Assembly (NCBI RefSeq): GCF_051233475.1
Contig: NZ_JBKFGH010000006.1
Coordinates: forward strand, 124,001-188,000
Source: Bacillus_BU sp051233475
Lineage (GTDB): Bacteria; Bacillota; Bacilli; Bacillales; Cytobacillaceae
Length of the DNA stretch: 64,000 nucleotides
Direction: 5' to 3'
Shown: piece after piece, positions 44,268 to 52,527 of the stretch
Position numbering within the stretch: the first letter of the stretch is position 1
How the letters are laid out: every line of letters starts with the position of its first letter
The notes under the pieces: model-generated
Told to the model about the DNA's origin: nothing
The model's database searches: none
What the model saw: the letters and a program-made list of their open reading frames with translations, nothing else
Position numbers and translations under genes: made by a program

Positions 44268-44282
44268 TAGGTGGGATGTAAG

Positions 44283-44936
44283 ATGCTAGAAAAGAAGAAT
44301 TCAATTTTAGTTTCTTTTTGGTATATTAGTATATTGTTGTTTGTTGTCTATATAATCGTATTATACATAATAATGGACCCGACTTCCTCCGAATTCGTTG
44401 AAAGGAAATTAAATTTAAATGGTTTTTCTTATCATACATGGCTTTATTTCTTTTATACACATTTAGGTCTAGGAATTATTTCTTTAGCGAGCGGACCATT
44501 TCAATTTTTGGGTCAAAAAGGGAATAATCAACAAAAACATAGATATATCGGAACTGCCTACACAATAGCTGTTTTTATTAATTCATTGATCGTTCCCTTT
44601 TTAGCACTCTATGTTGATGGAGGACTTTCAGCAGGAATCGCATTTTTTATTGTTGATGCAGCTTGGTTAGTGACAACCTGGATCGGCGTTTGGCGTTTGG
44701 CTCAAAACAAGTTTAACCTGCATCGGGACTGGATGATAAGAAGCTATGCAGTTACGATGGTGTTTATGACCTATCGGATTGTAATTACCTTGATGGAAGC
44801 AATACTTGAACTTGACAATAGCATTGCTATTCCACTAGGTTTAGCTCTATCGGCTGTATTGAACCTTATGGTAGTTGAGGGTTTTATTCGCAGTAAAAGA
44901 CGACAGTTGAAAAGAATGAAAAACGTAACAGCTTAA
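44283..44936 (+). CDS. DUF2306-like multi-pass membrane protein
   Basis: ATG at 44283 with AGGTGGG was preferred to an in-frame GTG at 44271. The product has 217 residues and about six helices. HTWLYFFYTHLGLGIISLASGPFQFLG, HRYIGTAYTIAVFIN and HRDWMIRSYAVTMVFMTYRI, each with a conserved His, match the DUF2306 membrane family as I recall it. The spaced His residues could bind heme or metal, which is only an inference. It may be co-transcribed with the CoA-transferase genes, but a functional link is not evident. Confidence 0.7.
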   Translation: MLEKKNSILVSFWYISILLFVVYIIVLYIIMDPTSSEFVERKLNLNGFSYHTWLYFFYTHLGLGIISLASGPFQFLGQKGNNQQKHRYIGTAYTIAVFINSLIVPFLALYVDGGLSAGIAFFIVDAAWLVTTWIGVWRLAQNKFNLHRDWMIRSYAVTMVFMTYRIVITLMEAILELDNSIAIPLGLALSAVLNLMVVEGFIRSKRRQLKRMKNVTA

Positions 44937-44949
44937 TTCAAGTAAATGG

Positions 44950-44981
44950 AAAAAATCCGGTCCTTTGACCGGATTTTTCTT
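44950..44981 (+). terminator. Intrinsic terminator
   Basis: AAAATCCGGTC/GACCGGATTTTT with a 4-nt loop. Confidence 0.88.
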
Positions 44982-45097
44982 TTATCTGGGGGTGTTTTGC
45001 TTTAGCCTGACTTTATAGTAAAAGATAAATATTAAAAATTTATTAAGAGATGATTAAAGTTCGTTTAAATATTTTATTAGAAAAATATTCAATCTAT

Positions 45098-45125
45098 CGA
45101 ACCACTTTAAGAAAATGATAGTCTA
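45098..45125 (+). promoter_or_regulatory. Candidate autoregulatory ECF promoter
   Basis: CGAACC (45098-45103), 17-base spacer, GTCTA (45121-45125), directly ahead of the ECF sigma gene. It resembles the AAC...CGTC pattern of ECF promoters but is not a perfect match. Confidence 0.35.
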
Positions 45126-45150
45126 ATAAGTATAGGTGGTGAGAGCATAA

Positions 45151-45615
45151 TTGGAAAAAGAACAGCTGTTTATTGAAACCGTATATGAAAATAAGGGTTA
45201 TTTTTATAGAATAGCAAAACGTATTCTTCAAAACGAGACAGATGTGGAGGATGCCATTCAAGATATGATAATAAAGGGATATCGCTCCATAAAGGGTTTA
45301 AAAGAGGAACGTTACATAAAAACCTGGCTAACAAGAATACTGATTAATCAATGTAAAACGATATTGAAGAAACGGAAGAGAGTTGTTTTTTCAGGGGAAT
45401 TTCAAGAACTCAGTCAGTGTGCCGATTATCAAAAAATGGAAATAGAAGAATATCTTAATCAATTAACACAGGAATTAAAGGTGATTGCTGTTTTATATTA
45501 TTACGATGATTTGCCGGTTAAAGACATAGCCGAATTTGTTAACGTGCCGATCGGGACAATTAAATCGAGACTCTCTAAGGTAAGAACCGACCTTAGGAGG
45601 ATGATGGAGGAGTGA
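45151..45615 (+). CDS. ECF-type RNA polymerase sigma factor
   Basis: TTG start with GGTGGTGAG upstream. The product has 154 residues. Region 2 (about 18-85) has DVEDAIQDMIIKGYRSIKGLKEERYIKTWLTRILINQCKTILKK, and region 4 (about 105-150) has AVLYYYDDLPVKDIAEFVNVPIGTIKSRLSKVRTDLRR with a clear helix-turn-helix. No region 3 is present, so it is a group 4 (ECF) factor. The next gene, 4 bases on, has an N-terminal cytoplasmic part and one membrane helix and is a likely anti-sigma partner. Confidence 0.92.
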   Translation: MEKEQLFIETVYENKGYFYRIAKRILQNETDVEDAIQDMIIKGYRSIKGLKEERYIKTWLTRILINQCKTILKKRKRVVFSGEFQELSQCADYQKMEIEEYLNQLTQELKVIAVLYYYDDLPVKDIAEFVNVPIGTIKSRLSKVRTDLRRMMEE

Positions 45616-45619
45616 AGGC

Positions 45620-46771
45620 ATGAAAGACGAACAATTTGATGAATACATAAAGAGTAAATTACGTGAAGAACCCGTTTTAACATTTGGTGATAATATTGAT
45701 GAAACAATTAATAAGGCAATGAAAAAAGCAAAAAAGGCTAAGTTTAGAGCAACCAGGATGATTGCTGCAGCAATCGTGTTCTTAGGCCTGGGAGCAACTG
45801 CAACAGTATTACTGCAAGGACAACAAGATCAACCTAAAATGTCCCAAAAAAATGAAAATATCCAAGCTAACAAGGAAAAACTATCACAACTGGCGGCAGT
45901 TGATGTTGAGAGAGAAAAGGAAAGACTTGTGAGTGAAGGGTATTTATTAGAAGCTGGGAGCGACTTGCCTGAAGTTTCTGGACCAAGTAGTTCAGCTCTA
46001 AAAGATGTTAGATATACTTCAACGTTAAAGGACTATATATACAATTCAAGAAGTACTGTAAAAGGGAAAGTCCTCGGTGTTAAGTATATTATTGGAGAAC
46101 ATTCTGCCTATACGAAAGCGAAATTCCTTGTTGAAGAAAGTTACTCCGGTCTATACAAGCCCGGGGACATCGTGACAGTGGTTAGAGCGGGTGCCATTAT
46201 CACTCATTATGAAATGATTATCAAAGAAGAAATCGATAAAAAGTTCAATATTCCTGAAGCCGAATTAGAACAAGCAAAACAAAAAATGGTTGTTGTCGAC
46301 AATTGGGGAGGTGAAATGATTTTTCCAGATGAATCTATGATTCTTTTTATTGGTGATAGAGTAGAGACAGATGACTTAAACGATGAAGCGTATTATGTTA
46401 GCGGACCAGTCGTTAAATTTAAGGGGAAGGAAATTCTCATCCCCGATTCACGAATGGAAGAAGGCTATATATTTGAAGAGTTTTTCTTCACCAAACAATT
46501 ATCAGTCTTTGTGGAAAAACTTGCTTCTATTGTAAAAGAAAAAGAAAATTATTCGAAAGAAAAGGCAATCGAAGCAGCGTATAACTTTCTTTCAGAACAA
46601 GATCGTCAGCAAATAACCAATTTAGAAAATTCGAGTGTTCGCTTTTCTTCGCGAGGAATTTATTATAAAACTCCGAAAAATGTCATAGTCGTTACGTTTA
46701 TGTTAAAAAATGATCAGCCACTTACAGTTATTTTAAAAGAAGAGTATCAGCTATACAAAATAACAAAATAA
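45620..46771 (+). CDS. Membrane protein, probable anti-sigma partner of the ECF factor
   Basis: ATG with GGAGG overlapping the previous gene's end. The 383-residue product has about 45 charged cytoplasmic residues, one helix (about 47-65, MIAAAIVFLGLGATATVLL) and a long outside domain. This is the topology of Bacillus anti-sigma factors encoded after ECF genes. It has no zinc-binding HxxxCxxC motif. The outside part (about 135-250) contains KGKVLGVKYI to MILFIGDRVETDDLNDEAYYVSGP, which looks like a beta-barrel sensing domain. Partnership with the sigma factor is inferred from position and topology, not homology. Confidence 0.65.
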   Translation: MKDEQFDEYIKSKLREEPVLTFGDNIDETINKAMKKAKKAKFRATRMIAAAIVFLGLGATATVLLQGQQDQPKMSQKNENIQANKEKLSQLAAVDVEREKERLVSEGYLLEAGSDLPEVSGPSSSALKDVRYTSTLKDYIYNSRSTVKGKVLGVKYIIGEHSAYTKAKFLVEESYSGLYKPGDIVTVVRAGAIITHYEMIIKEEIDKKFNIPEAELEQAKQKMVVVDNWGGEMIFPDESMILFIGDRVETDDLNDEAYYVSGPVVKFKGKEILIPDSRMEEGYIFEEFFFTKQLSVFVEKLASIVKEKENYSKEKAIEAAYNFLSEQDRQQITNLENSSVRFSSRGIYYKTPKNVIVVTFMLKNDQPLTVILKEEYQLYKITK

Positions 46772-46803
46772 ATCGAGAGAAGCCTCCTTTCTCTCGATTT
46801 TTT
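46772..46803 (+). terminator. Intrinsic terminator after the sigma/anti-sigma operon
   Basis: AATCGAGAGAA/TTTCTCTCGATT stem followed by TTTT. Confidence 0.85.
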
Positions 46804-46911
46804 CTATTTTATAGGGAATTTAAGATGTTAAATAGTAATGAAATATTTAGTTTATTCGATCCATTTTTGATAAGAAGTCAATAATAAGGATTAAAAAATA
46901 AAAAAACCAAG

Positions 46912-46940
46912 TTGACTTATAGGGTAAATGTGGTTATTAT
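46912..46940 (+). promoter_or_regulatory. Candidate SigA promoter of the sulfate transport operon
   Basis: TTGACT (46912-46917), 17-base spacer, TATTAT (46935-46940). A leader of about 80 bases then leads to an intrinsic terminator, which suggests attenuation. Confidence 0.6.
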
Positions 46941-47025
46941 AATAAACATATTCTATCAATTCAAATTTTTTGGTTGATTGAGAATTCTAATTGAATACTT
47001 ATAGCTGATCAGACAACTGAAGGCT

Positions 47026-47064
47026 GTTATCTTTTTTAAACAAAGATAGCAGCCTTTTTTTGTT
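47026..47064 (+). terminator. Leader terminator upstream of the sulfate transporter genes
   Basis: AGGCTGTTATCTTT pairs with AAAGATAGCAGCCT, followed by T7. It lies between the promoter and the coding region, so it is either a regulated attenuator or the end of a short leader RNA. I do not see an S-box (SAM riboswitch) or T-box in the leader. Confidence 0.75.
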
Positions 47065-47065
47065 T

Positions 47066-47280
47066 AGGCTGTGTTTAAGCTCAATATTGATTTTTTTACA
47101 CAATGTTGATTGGAGCGGAAGGCATAAGACGAGCCGGCATGAAGGTCGTTCTTTGACCTTCTTGACGGATTGGCTGTAGACCTGCGAGCCCCTAGCCGAT
47201 GCAGCTAGACAGGCTCACCGCCCGCCCCGCGGAAAGCAAGCGCCTCTCGCTGAAATCAACAGTCAAGTATAACACAGCCT
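47066..47280. repeat. MITE-like palindromic repeat, copy 3 (215 bp), inside the sulfate operon leader
   Basis: Ends AGGCTGTGTTTAA and TATAACACAGCCT. The outer arms match copy 1 closely (TTTTTTTACACAATGTTGATTG; CGCGGAAAGCAAGCGCC; ATCAACAGTCAAGTATAA). A central block of about 95 bp (about 47122-47216), with its own hairpin AAGGTC...GACCTT, is absent from copy 1. The element ends 32 bases before the start codon of the binding-protein gene, between a terminator and the ribosome binding site. Confidence 0.85.
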
Positions 47281-47312
47281 TTGTATAAAAAATGAAAAGG
47301 GGAGAAAATCAA

Positions 47313-48410
47313 ATGAAGCAGAGAAAGACATTTTGGGGAAAGTTATTTTTAATCCTAGCGATTACTTTAGTGGCTCTTGCCGGCTGCAGCAGTACTCAGG
47401 AAACGAGTAAAAAAATAGAAAAAAACTCTGGTGAAAACACAACAGGGAAAACAAGCGAAAAACAAACGAAAAAGGAATCAGTCGAGCTATTAAACGTCTC
47501 GTATGATCCAACTAGAGAGCTATATCAAGAGTTTAATGAAGAATTTTCAAAGAATTGGGAGAAAAAAACAGGTCAAAAAGTGACAATCCAACAATCACAT
47601 GGCGGTTCTGGAAAACAAGCACGAGCTGTAATTGACGGGTTGGAGGCAGATGTTGTAACACTCGCGTTGGCTTATGATATTGATGAAATTTCAGCGGTTA
47701 GCGGATTAATTACTAATGATTGGCAAACAAAATTTAAACATAATTCAACACCATACACATCGACCATCGTGTTCCTTGTTCGAAAAGGCAATCCCAAAGA
47801 CATTAAAGATTGGGATGACTTAACAAAAGACGGGGTTTCGGTCATCACTCCAAATCCAAAAACATCCGGGGGAGCTAGATGGAATTACTTAGCTGCTTGG
47901 GCATATGCCGACAAAAAATTCAGTGGGGATGAAAAGAAGATTAAGGATTTTATTAATAAGCTATACAAAAATGTAGAAGTTCTTGATTCAGGAGCTCGTG
48001 GTTCTACAACAACCTTTGTTGAAAGAGGAATTGGGGATGTCTTGATCGCATGGGAAAATGAAGCTTATTTGACCTTAAACGAATTAGGCAAAGACAAATT
48101 CGAGATCGTTAACCCTTCATTGAGTATTCTTGCTGAACCTCCAGTTGCTGTAGTCGATAAAGTAGTCGATAAAAAGGGAACCCGTGAAGTAGCGGAAGCC
48201 TATCTTGAGTACTTATATACGAAAAAAGGACAAGAGATTGCTGCAAAAAATTATTATCGTCCACGTGACAAAGAGATCTTAACAAAAAATCAAGAACAAT
48301 TCCCTAAGATTAACCTAGTCAATATTAATGATGAGTTTGGCGGCTGGAAAAAAGCGCAAGAGACTCATTTCCAGGATGGCGGAACATTTGATCAGATTTA
48401 CCAACCATAA
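47313..48410 (+). CDS. Sulfate ABC transporter substrate-binding lipoprotein
   Basis: The ATG at 47313 with AAGGGGAGA upstream was preferred to an ATG at 47292. The product has 365 residues. It has a lipoprotein signal (LVALAGCSST, Cys near 26), a lysine/threonine-rich linker to about 60, then the Sbp/CysP fold. Sulfate-binding segments are visible: LLNVSYDPTRELYQEFN, QSHGGSGKQARAVIDGLEADVVTLAL, and PNPKTSGGARWNYLAAWAYA. It captures sulfate (or thiosulfate) outside the membrane for CysTWA. Bacillus subtilis uses a different sulfate permease, so this is an accessory system for the family. The gene lies right after the MITE-like copy 3. Confidence 0.92.
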   Translation: MKQRKTFWGKLFLILAITLVALAGCSSTQETSKKIEKNSGENTTGKTSEKQTKKESVELLNVSYDPTRELYQEFNEEFSKNWEKKTGQKVTIQQSHGGSGKQARAVIDGLEADVVTLALAYDIDEISAVSGLITNDWQTKFKHNSTPYTSTIVFLVRKGNPKDIKDWDDLTKDGVSVITPNPKTSGGARWNYLAAWAYADKKFSGDEKKIKDFINKLYKNVEVLDSGARGSTTTFVERGIGDVLIAWENEAYLTLNELGKDKFEIVNPSLSILAEPPVAVVDKVVDKKGTREVAEAYLEYLYTKKGQEIAAKNYYRPRDKEILTKNQEQFPKINLVNINDEFGGWKKAQETHFQDGGTFDQIYQP

Positions 48411-48527
48411 ACATTGAAAAGGAGGTTCATGTTAGGGCTGACCTATAACACCGTATCTATTCCAGTTTAGAGTAACGGAATAAATGATCCAGGAGGTTAG
48501 TCCTTCCATACCTCTAGGGGTGAAAGA

Positions 48528-49361
48528 ATGAAGAAACAGTACAAACTGAGATCATATAGTATTTTACCTGGATTTGGCCTATCGCTTGGTTTTACTATGC
48601 TGTATATTAGCCTGCTTGTTTTGTTACCACTTTCGATGATATTTTTTAATACGTTAACACTGGATTGGACAAAGATTTGGTCAACCATTTCCGATCCTAG
48701 AGTAGTAGCATCCTATAAACTTAGCTTTGGAGCATCCTTTGCAGCAGCATTTATCAATCTTGTGTTTGGGGTTTTAATCGCTTGGGTATTGGTCCGTTAT
48801 TCATTTCCGGGAAAAAAGATTATGGATGGATTAGTTGATTTACCATTTGCCCTGCCTACAGCAGTTGCCGGTATTGCCCTAACCACTCTGTATACACCAA
48901 ATGGGTGGATAGGACAGTTTTTTCACATTAAGATTGCCTATACTCAACTGGGGGTAACAATTGCCCTTACGTTTATCGGTTTGCCGTTTGTTGTTCGAAT
49001 GGTTCAGCCTGTTTTGCAAAGTTTGGAAAAAGAGGTGGAGGAGGCATCGTCAAGCCTTGGAGCTAATCGGTTTCAAACCTTTACAAAACTGATCATTCCC
49101 GAATTACTCCCGGCTGTAATAACTGGATTTGCGTTAGCGTTTGCACGGGCAATTGGAGAATATGGATCCGTTGTGTTTATTTCTGGTAATATGCCGATGA
49201 AAACGGAAATTACTCCATTATTAATTATGACGAAGCTGGAGCAATACGATTATGCAGGGGCAACTGCCATTGCTGCGGTCATGCTGCTCATTTCGTTTAT
49301 CCTATTATTAACGATCAATTTATTTCAGTGGTGGATTAACAGGCGTTATGCCAATGAATAA
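48528..49361 (+). CDS. cysT: Sulfate ABC transporter permease CysT
   Basis: ATG with AGGGGTGA upstream. The product has 277 residues and six helices. The EAA loop reads EASSSLGANRFQTFTKLIIPELLPAVITG, and ARAIGEYGSVVFISGNMPM near residue 205 is the sulfate permease signature. It pairs with CysW. The 117 bases before it contain two very short open frames with good Shine-Dalgarno sequences (see findings). Confidence 0.92.
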   Translation: MKKQYKLRSYSILPGFGLSLGFTMLYISLLVLLPLSMIFFNTLTLDWTKIWSTISDPRVVASYKLSFGASFAAAFINLVFGVLIAWVLVRYSFPGKKIMDGLVDLPFALPTAVAGIALTTLYTPNGWIGQFFHIKIAYTQLGVTIALTFIGLPFVVRMVQPVLQSLEKEVEEASSSLGANRFQTFTKLIIPELLPAVITGFALAFARAIGEYGSVVFISGNMPMKTEITPLLIMTKLEQYDYAGATAIAAVMLLISFILLLTINLFQWWINRRYANE

Positions 49362-49375
49362 AGGAGGTGTACTTC

Positions 49376-50245
49376 ATGGCAGGACATGTTCCGATTAACC
49401 ATTCAAGTGGAGCAATGCTAAGCGCAAACACAACGAATGAACCAAGAATCATCCGGTGGCTGTTAATAGCGTTGGCGCTTGGGTTTTTAAGTCTGTTTTT
49501 ACTTTTACCACTCATTGCAATTTTTGTTAAAGCATTCGAAAAGGGAGTTGCGGTATATTTTGCTTCCATTACCCAGCCTGATGCATTGTCAGCTATTCGT
49601 TTAACCTTGCTCGTTGTTCTCATCGCAGTGCCAATCAATACACTATTTGGCATTGCCGCAGCATGGGTAATTACAAAGTTTCAATTTAAAGGGAAAAGCA
49701 TTCTCATTACAATCATTGATCTGCCATTTGCGGTTTCACCCGTCATTGCCGGATTAATCTTTATCTTATTATTCAGTGCACATGGGTTATTCGGCCCTTG
49801 GCTTTTTGAACATGATATCAAGATTGTATTTGCTTTGCCTGGAATTATTTTGGCTACATTATTTGTAACGTTTTCGTTTGTCGCTCGGGAGCTAATCCCA
49901 TTAATGCAGACGCTAGGCTCGGCAGAGGAGGAAGCGTCGATTACCCTGGGTGCAAGCGGTTGGAAAACATTTTTATTTGTCACCCTTCCCAATATTAAAT
50001 GGGGGTTATTATATGGAATGATTCTTTGTAATGCCCGTGCGGTAGGTGAATTTGGGGCAGTCTCTGTTGTATCGGGGCACATTCGCGGGATGACGAATAC
50101 AATGCCGCTTCATATTGAAATTTTATACAATGAATATCAATTTTCTGCTGCTTTTGCCGTGGCATCCCTAATGTCGATTGTAGCGGTTATTACCCTAGTT
50201 ATAAAAAGTTATGTTGAGTGGAAAGCAAACGGAATAAAAAAGTAA
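49376..50245 (+). CDS. cysW: Sulfate ABC transporter permease CysW
   Basis: ATG at 49376 with AAGGAGGTG upstream was preferred to the GTG inside that site. The product has 289 residues with a longer N-terminal tail than CysT and six helices. The EAA loop is EEEASITLGASGWKTFLFVTLPNIKWGLLYG, and NARAVGEFGAVSVVSGHIRGMTNTMPLHIEILY is characteristic of CysW. It forms the channel with CysT. Confidence 0.93.
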   Translation: MAGHVPINHSSGAMLSANTTNEPRIIRWLLIALALGFLSLFLLLPLIAIFVKAFEKGVAVYFASITQPDALSAIRLTLLVVLIAVPINTLFGIAAAWVITKFQFKGKSILITIIDLPFAVSPVIAGLIFILLFSAHGLFGPWLFEHDIKIVFALPGIILATLFVTFSFVARELIPLMQTLGSAEEEASITLGASGWKTFLFVTLPNIKWGLLYGMILCNARAVGEFGAVSVVSGHIRGMTNTMPLHIEILYNEYQFSAAFAVASLMSIVAVITLVIKSYVEWKANGIKK

Positions 50246-50274
50246 ACAAGGTTAAAAAGAAGGAGGGATAACCG

Positions 50275-51351
50275 TTGAGCGTATCCATCAATAATATCTC
50301 AAAAACGTTTGGTGCTCATAAAGCATTGGATGACATTAATTTGAAAATAGAATCGGGTGAACTGGTTGCCCTATTAGGGCCGTCAGGTTCAGGTAAAACT
50401 TCGTTGCTGCGTATTATTGCCGGGTTGGAGGCTGCTGACCAAGGCAGTATTTTCTTTGAAAATAAAGATATGACAACCATTACCACAAAAGAACGAAAGG
50501 TAGGGTTTGTGTTTCAGCATTATGCCCTATTCCGGCATATGTCTGTATTTGATAACATCGCATATGGTTTAAGGGTACGTCCTCGAAAAAGCCGCCCAAC
50601 CAAACAAGAAATCAAAGCAAAGGTAGAAGAACTTCTGAGGCTAGTCAAATTGGAAGCTTATGCCGACCGCTTTCCCGCTCAGCTTTCAGGGGGACAGCGT
50701 CAACGTGTTGCCTTAGCCCGTGCTTTAGCTGTTGAACCAAAGCTATTATTATTAGATGAACCATTCGGAGCGTTGGATGCCAAAGTGAGAAAGGATCTTC
50801 GCAGGTGGCTGAGAAGACTCCATGATGATTTTCATATTACAAGTATTTTTGTTACTCATGATCAAGAAGAAGCATTGGATGTCGCGGACAGAATTGTTGT
50901 CATGAACGAAGGAAGAATTGAACAAGTCGGCAGTCCGGAGGAGGTTTATGAGCATCCAAAAAATCCATTTGTCTTTGACTTTCTAGGGAATGTAAACGTC
51001 TTTCCAGGAAGGCTGCGACTAGGAAAACTTAGTGATGGCAGCTTTGAAATCGATGCACCTGATTTTGTTGAAGTAGAGGAGAGTACCGATGCAGTCGGAT
51101 ATGTTCGCCCTCACGATATTCATATTTTTCGAGAGGAAATATCAAACGAAGCAGTACAGGCGAGGGTTGTTCACCTCCATAAAATAGGACCGATTGTACG
51201 GGTTGAACTAAGGAGAATCGATACAAATGAGTTTCTCGAAGCGGAGATTTCTAAGGAACAATACCGGACCCTAAACTTAACTGTAAAAGATAAGGTTTAT
51301 GTTAAACCAAAGCAATTAAGGGTTTTCGTCCCTCAGGATTACTCCATTTAA
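50275..51351 (+). CDS. cysA: Sulfate ABC transporter ATP-binding protein CysA
   Basis: TTG start with AAGGAGGG upstream. The product has 358 residues. Walker A GPSGSGKTS, signature LSGGQRQRVALARAL, Walker B LLLLDEPFGALDAKVR and VTHDQEEALDVADR are intact. The C-terminal regulatory TOBE-like domain (about 240-358) carries VGYVRPHDIHIFRE, as in other CysA proteins. It powers sulfate import by CysT and CysW. Confidence 0.95.
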   Translation: MSVSINNISKTFGAHKALDDINLKIESGELVALLGPSGSGKTSLLRIIAGLEAADQGSIFFENKDMTTITTKERKVGFVFQHYALFRHMSVFDNIAYGLRVRPRKSRPTKQEIKAKVEELLRLVKLEAYADRFPAQLSGGQRQRVALARALAVEPKLLLLDEPFGALDAKVRKDLRRWLRRLHDDFHITSIFVTHDQEEALDVADRIVVMNEGRIEQVGSPEEVYEHPKNPFVFDFLGNVNVFPGRLRLGKLSDGSFEIDAPDFVEVEESTDAVGYVRPHDIHIFREEISNEAVQARVVHLHKIGPIVRVELRRIDTNEFLEAEISKEQYRTLNLTVKDKVYVKPKQLRVFVPQDYSI

Positions 51352-51371
51352 ATGGTGGAGTAATTCTATTG
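51339..51371. terminator. Terminator between cysA and the ger operon
   Basis: ATTACTCCA/TGGAGTAAT stem spanning the cysA stop codon, with weak T/A tracts on both sides. Confidence 0.6.
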
Positions 51372-51381
51372 TTTTACGTAT

Positions 51382-52509
51382 TCACATTTCTTTGGATTCT
51401 ACTTTGATATTACTTAGCCCCTTGCGAATGATGGTAATGATAAACAACAATACCGGTATTCCTGTCTGTAAGGGTAAATGCAGGTAGACAGGAACCTTTT
51501 CTAAGCCAATCTCAATATGTTCAGGGAAACTACCTGCCATTAGGATTGAATAAAAGAGGATTAAAAGGCTTACAGCTAAAGTTCCTATCACTTTGTGCTT
51601 TTTCTTTGTTAATTTAAGGACCTCAGTGACTCCGGCAAAACCGGAATAGAAAAACACCATAATCTTTAGAAAAACTCCGAAAATTAATGTTGCTACAACG
51701 ATAACATCTAACCTTTGAATAAAGTCGCCAATTTCTACTCTAGAAATTGTTTCTAAAAGGGGAAACGGGGACGTAGCAACGCCATTTACACCTAAAATAG
51801 CTATTTCTAAGGCAATCGTAAAACTTAAAATCACACCGCTGGCTACTATTCCGTATATCCCTACCTTCCAGCCGGATTGTGGTTTAGTCAAATAAGGAAG
51901 AATCATCGTAAAAACAATCATTTCACCAAATGGGAATGTATAGGTTTGTTTATAAACGGTTGAGATTACAGGTTTCCATCCGCTTTCTAAAAAGGGTGCT
52001 AAATTTTCAAGTTTGATAAGACCTGATGAAAAAAGAGAGGCAATTGCAAAAAAAATGAGTACCATCATGATAAAAAAAACAAATTCACCCGTTCTGCCAA
52101 TCACCTCAAGGCCGCAAAGGATACCGTAGGTAATAATTACAATCATAAACCCATTTACAGCCAGTAATGGTGTTTCGTTTAAGGTGGAAGTAATCATTAA
52201 CTCGCCAAAGTCACGTAATACCCGCGAAGCAATATAGAAAAAATAAAGGATATATACAAATGACAAGGGGATTCCAAGAAATTTGCCAAGAATTTTTTGG
52301 ATGTAACTTGTTAGGGAGATATACTGATACTGCGTAAAGAGATAATAATAAATAAGGTACAATGGGATGCCATTTGCCATTCCTAACAAGATCGCCAACC
52401 ACGCATCCTGTTTAGCTTGTAATCCAAGTCCTACGACAATCGAGCTCCCAAGCTCGAACATAAAAACTAAACAAAAAAATTGAAAAGGGCTTATTTTTAC
52501 CTGGTTCAT
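51382..52509 (-). CDS. Spore germination protein, GerB-type permease (second copy)
   Basis: ATG at 52509 with AAGGTAGG upstream. The product has 375 residues and about 10 helices of the APC-like fold. The GerB-family marks are an opening FFCLVFMFELGSSIVVGLGLQAKQDAWLAILLGM and FPLLETISRVEIGDFIQRLDVIVVATLIF. GerB subunits bind the germinant within the inner spore membrane. A second B gene directly upstream gives the operon two alternative permease subunits. It is the last gene of the operon. Confidence 0.9.
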   Translation of the reverse strand: MNQVKISPFQFFCLVFMFELGSSIVVGLGLQAKQDAWLAILLGMANGIPLYLIYYYLFTQYQYISLTSYIQKILGKFLGIPLSFVYILYFFYIASRVLRDFGELMITSTLNETPLLAVNGFMIVIITYGILCGLEVIGRTGEFVFFIMMVLIFFAIASLFSSGLIKLENLAPFLESGWKPVISTVYKQTYTFPFGEMIVFTMILPYLTKPQSGWKVGIYGIVASGVILSFTIALEIAILGVNGVATSPFPLLETISRVEIGDFIQRLDVIVVATLIFGVFLKIMVFFYSGFAGVTEVLKLTKKKHKVIGTLAVSLLILFYSILMAGSFPEHIEIGLEKVPVYLHLPLQTGIPVLLFIITIIRKGLSNIKVESKEM

Positions 52510-52527
52510 CCCAGTTTACCTACCTTT

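Noticed and set aside
46941..47064. SAM riboswitch (S-box) or T-box ahead of the sulfate operon
   Set aside because: The conserved S-box and T-box sequence blocks are absent; only a promoter, a leader and a terminator can be supported.
47066..47280. Insertion sequence
   Set aside because: It has terminal inverted repeats but only 215 bp and no transposase frame; better described as MITE-like.
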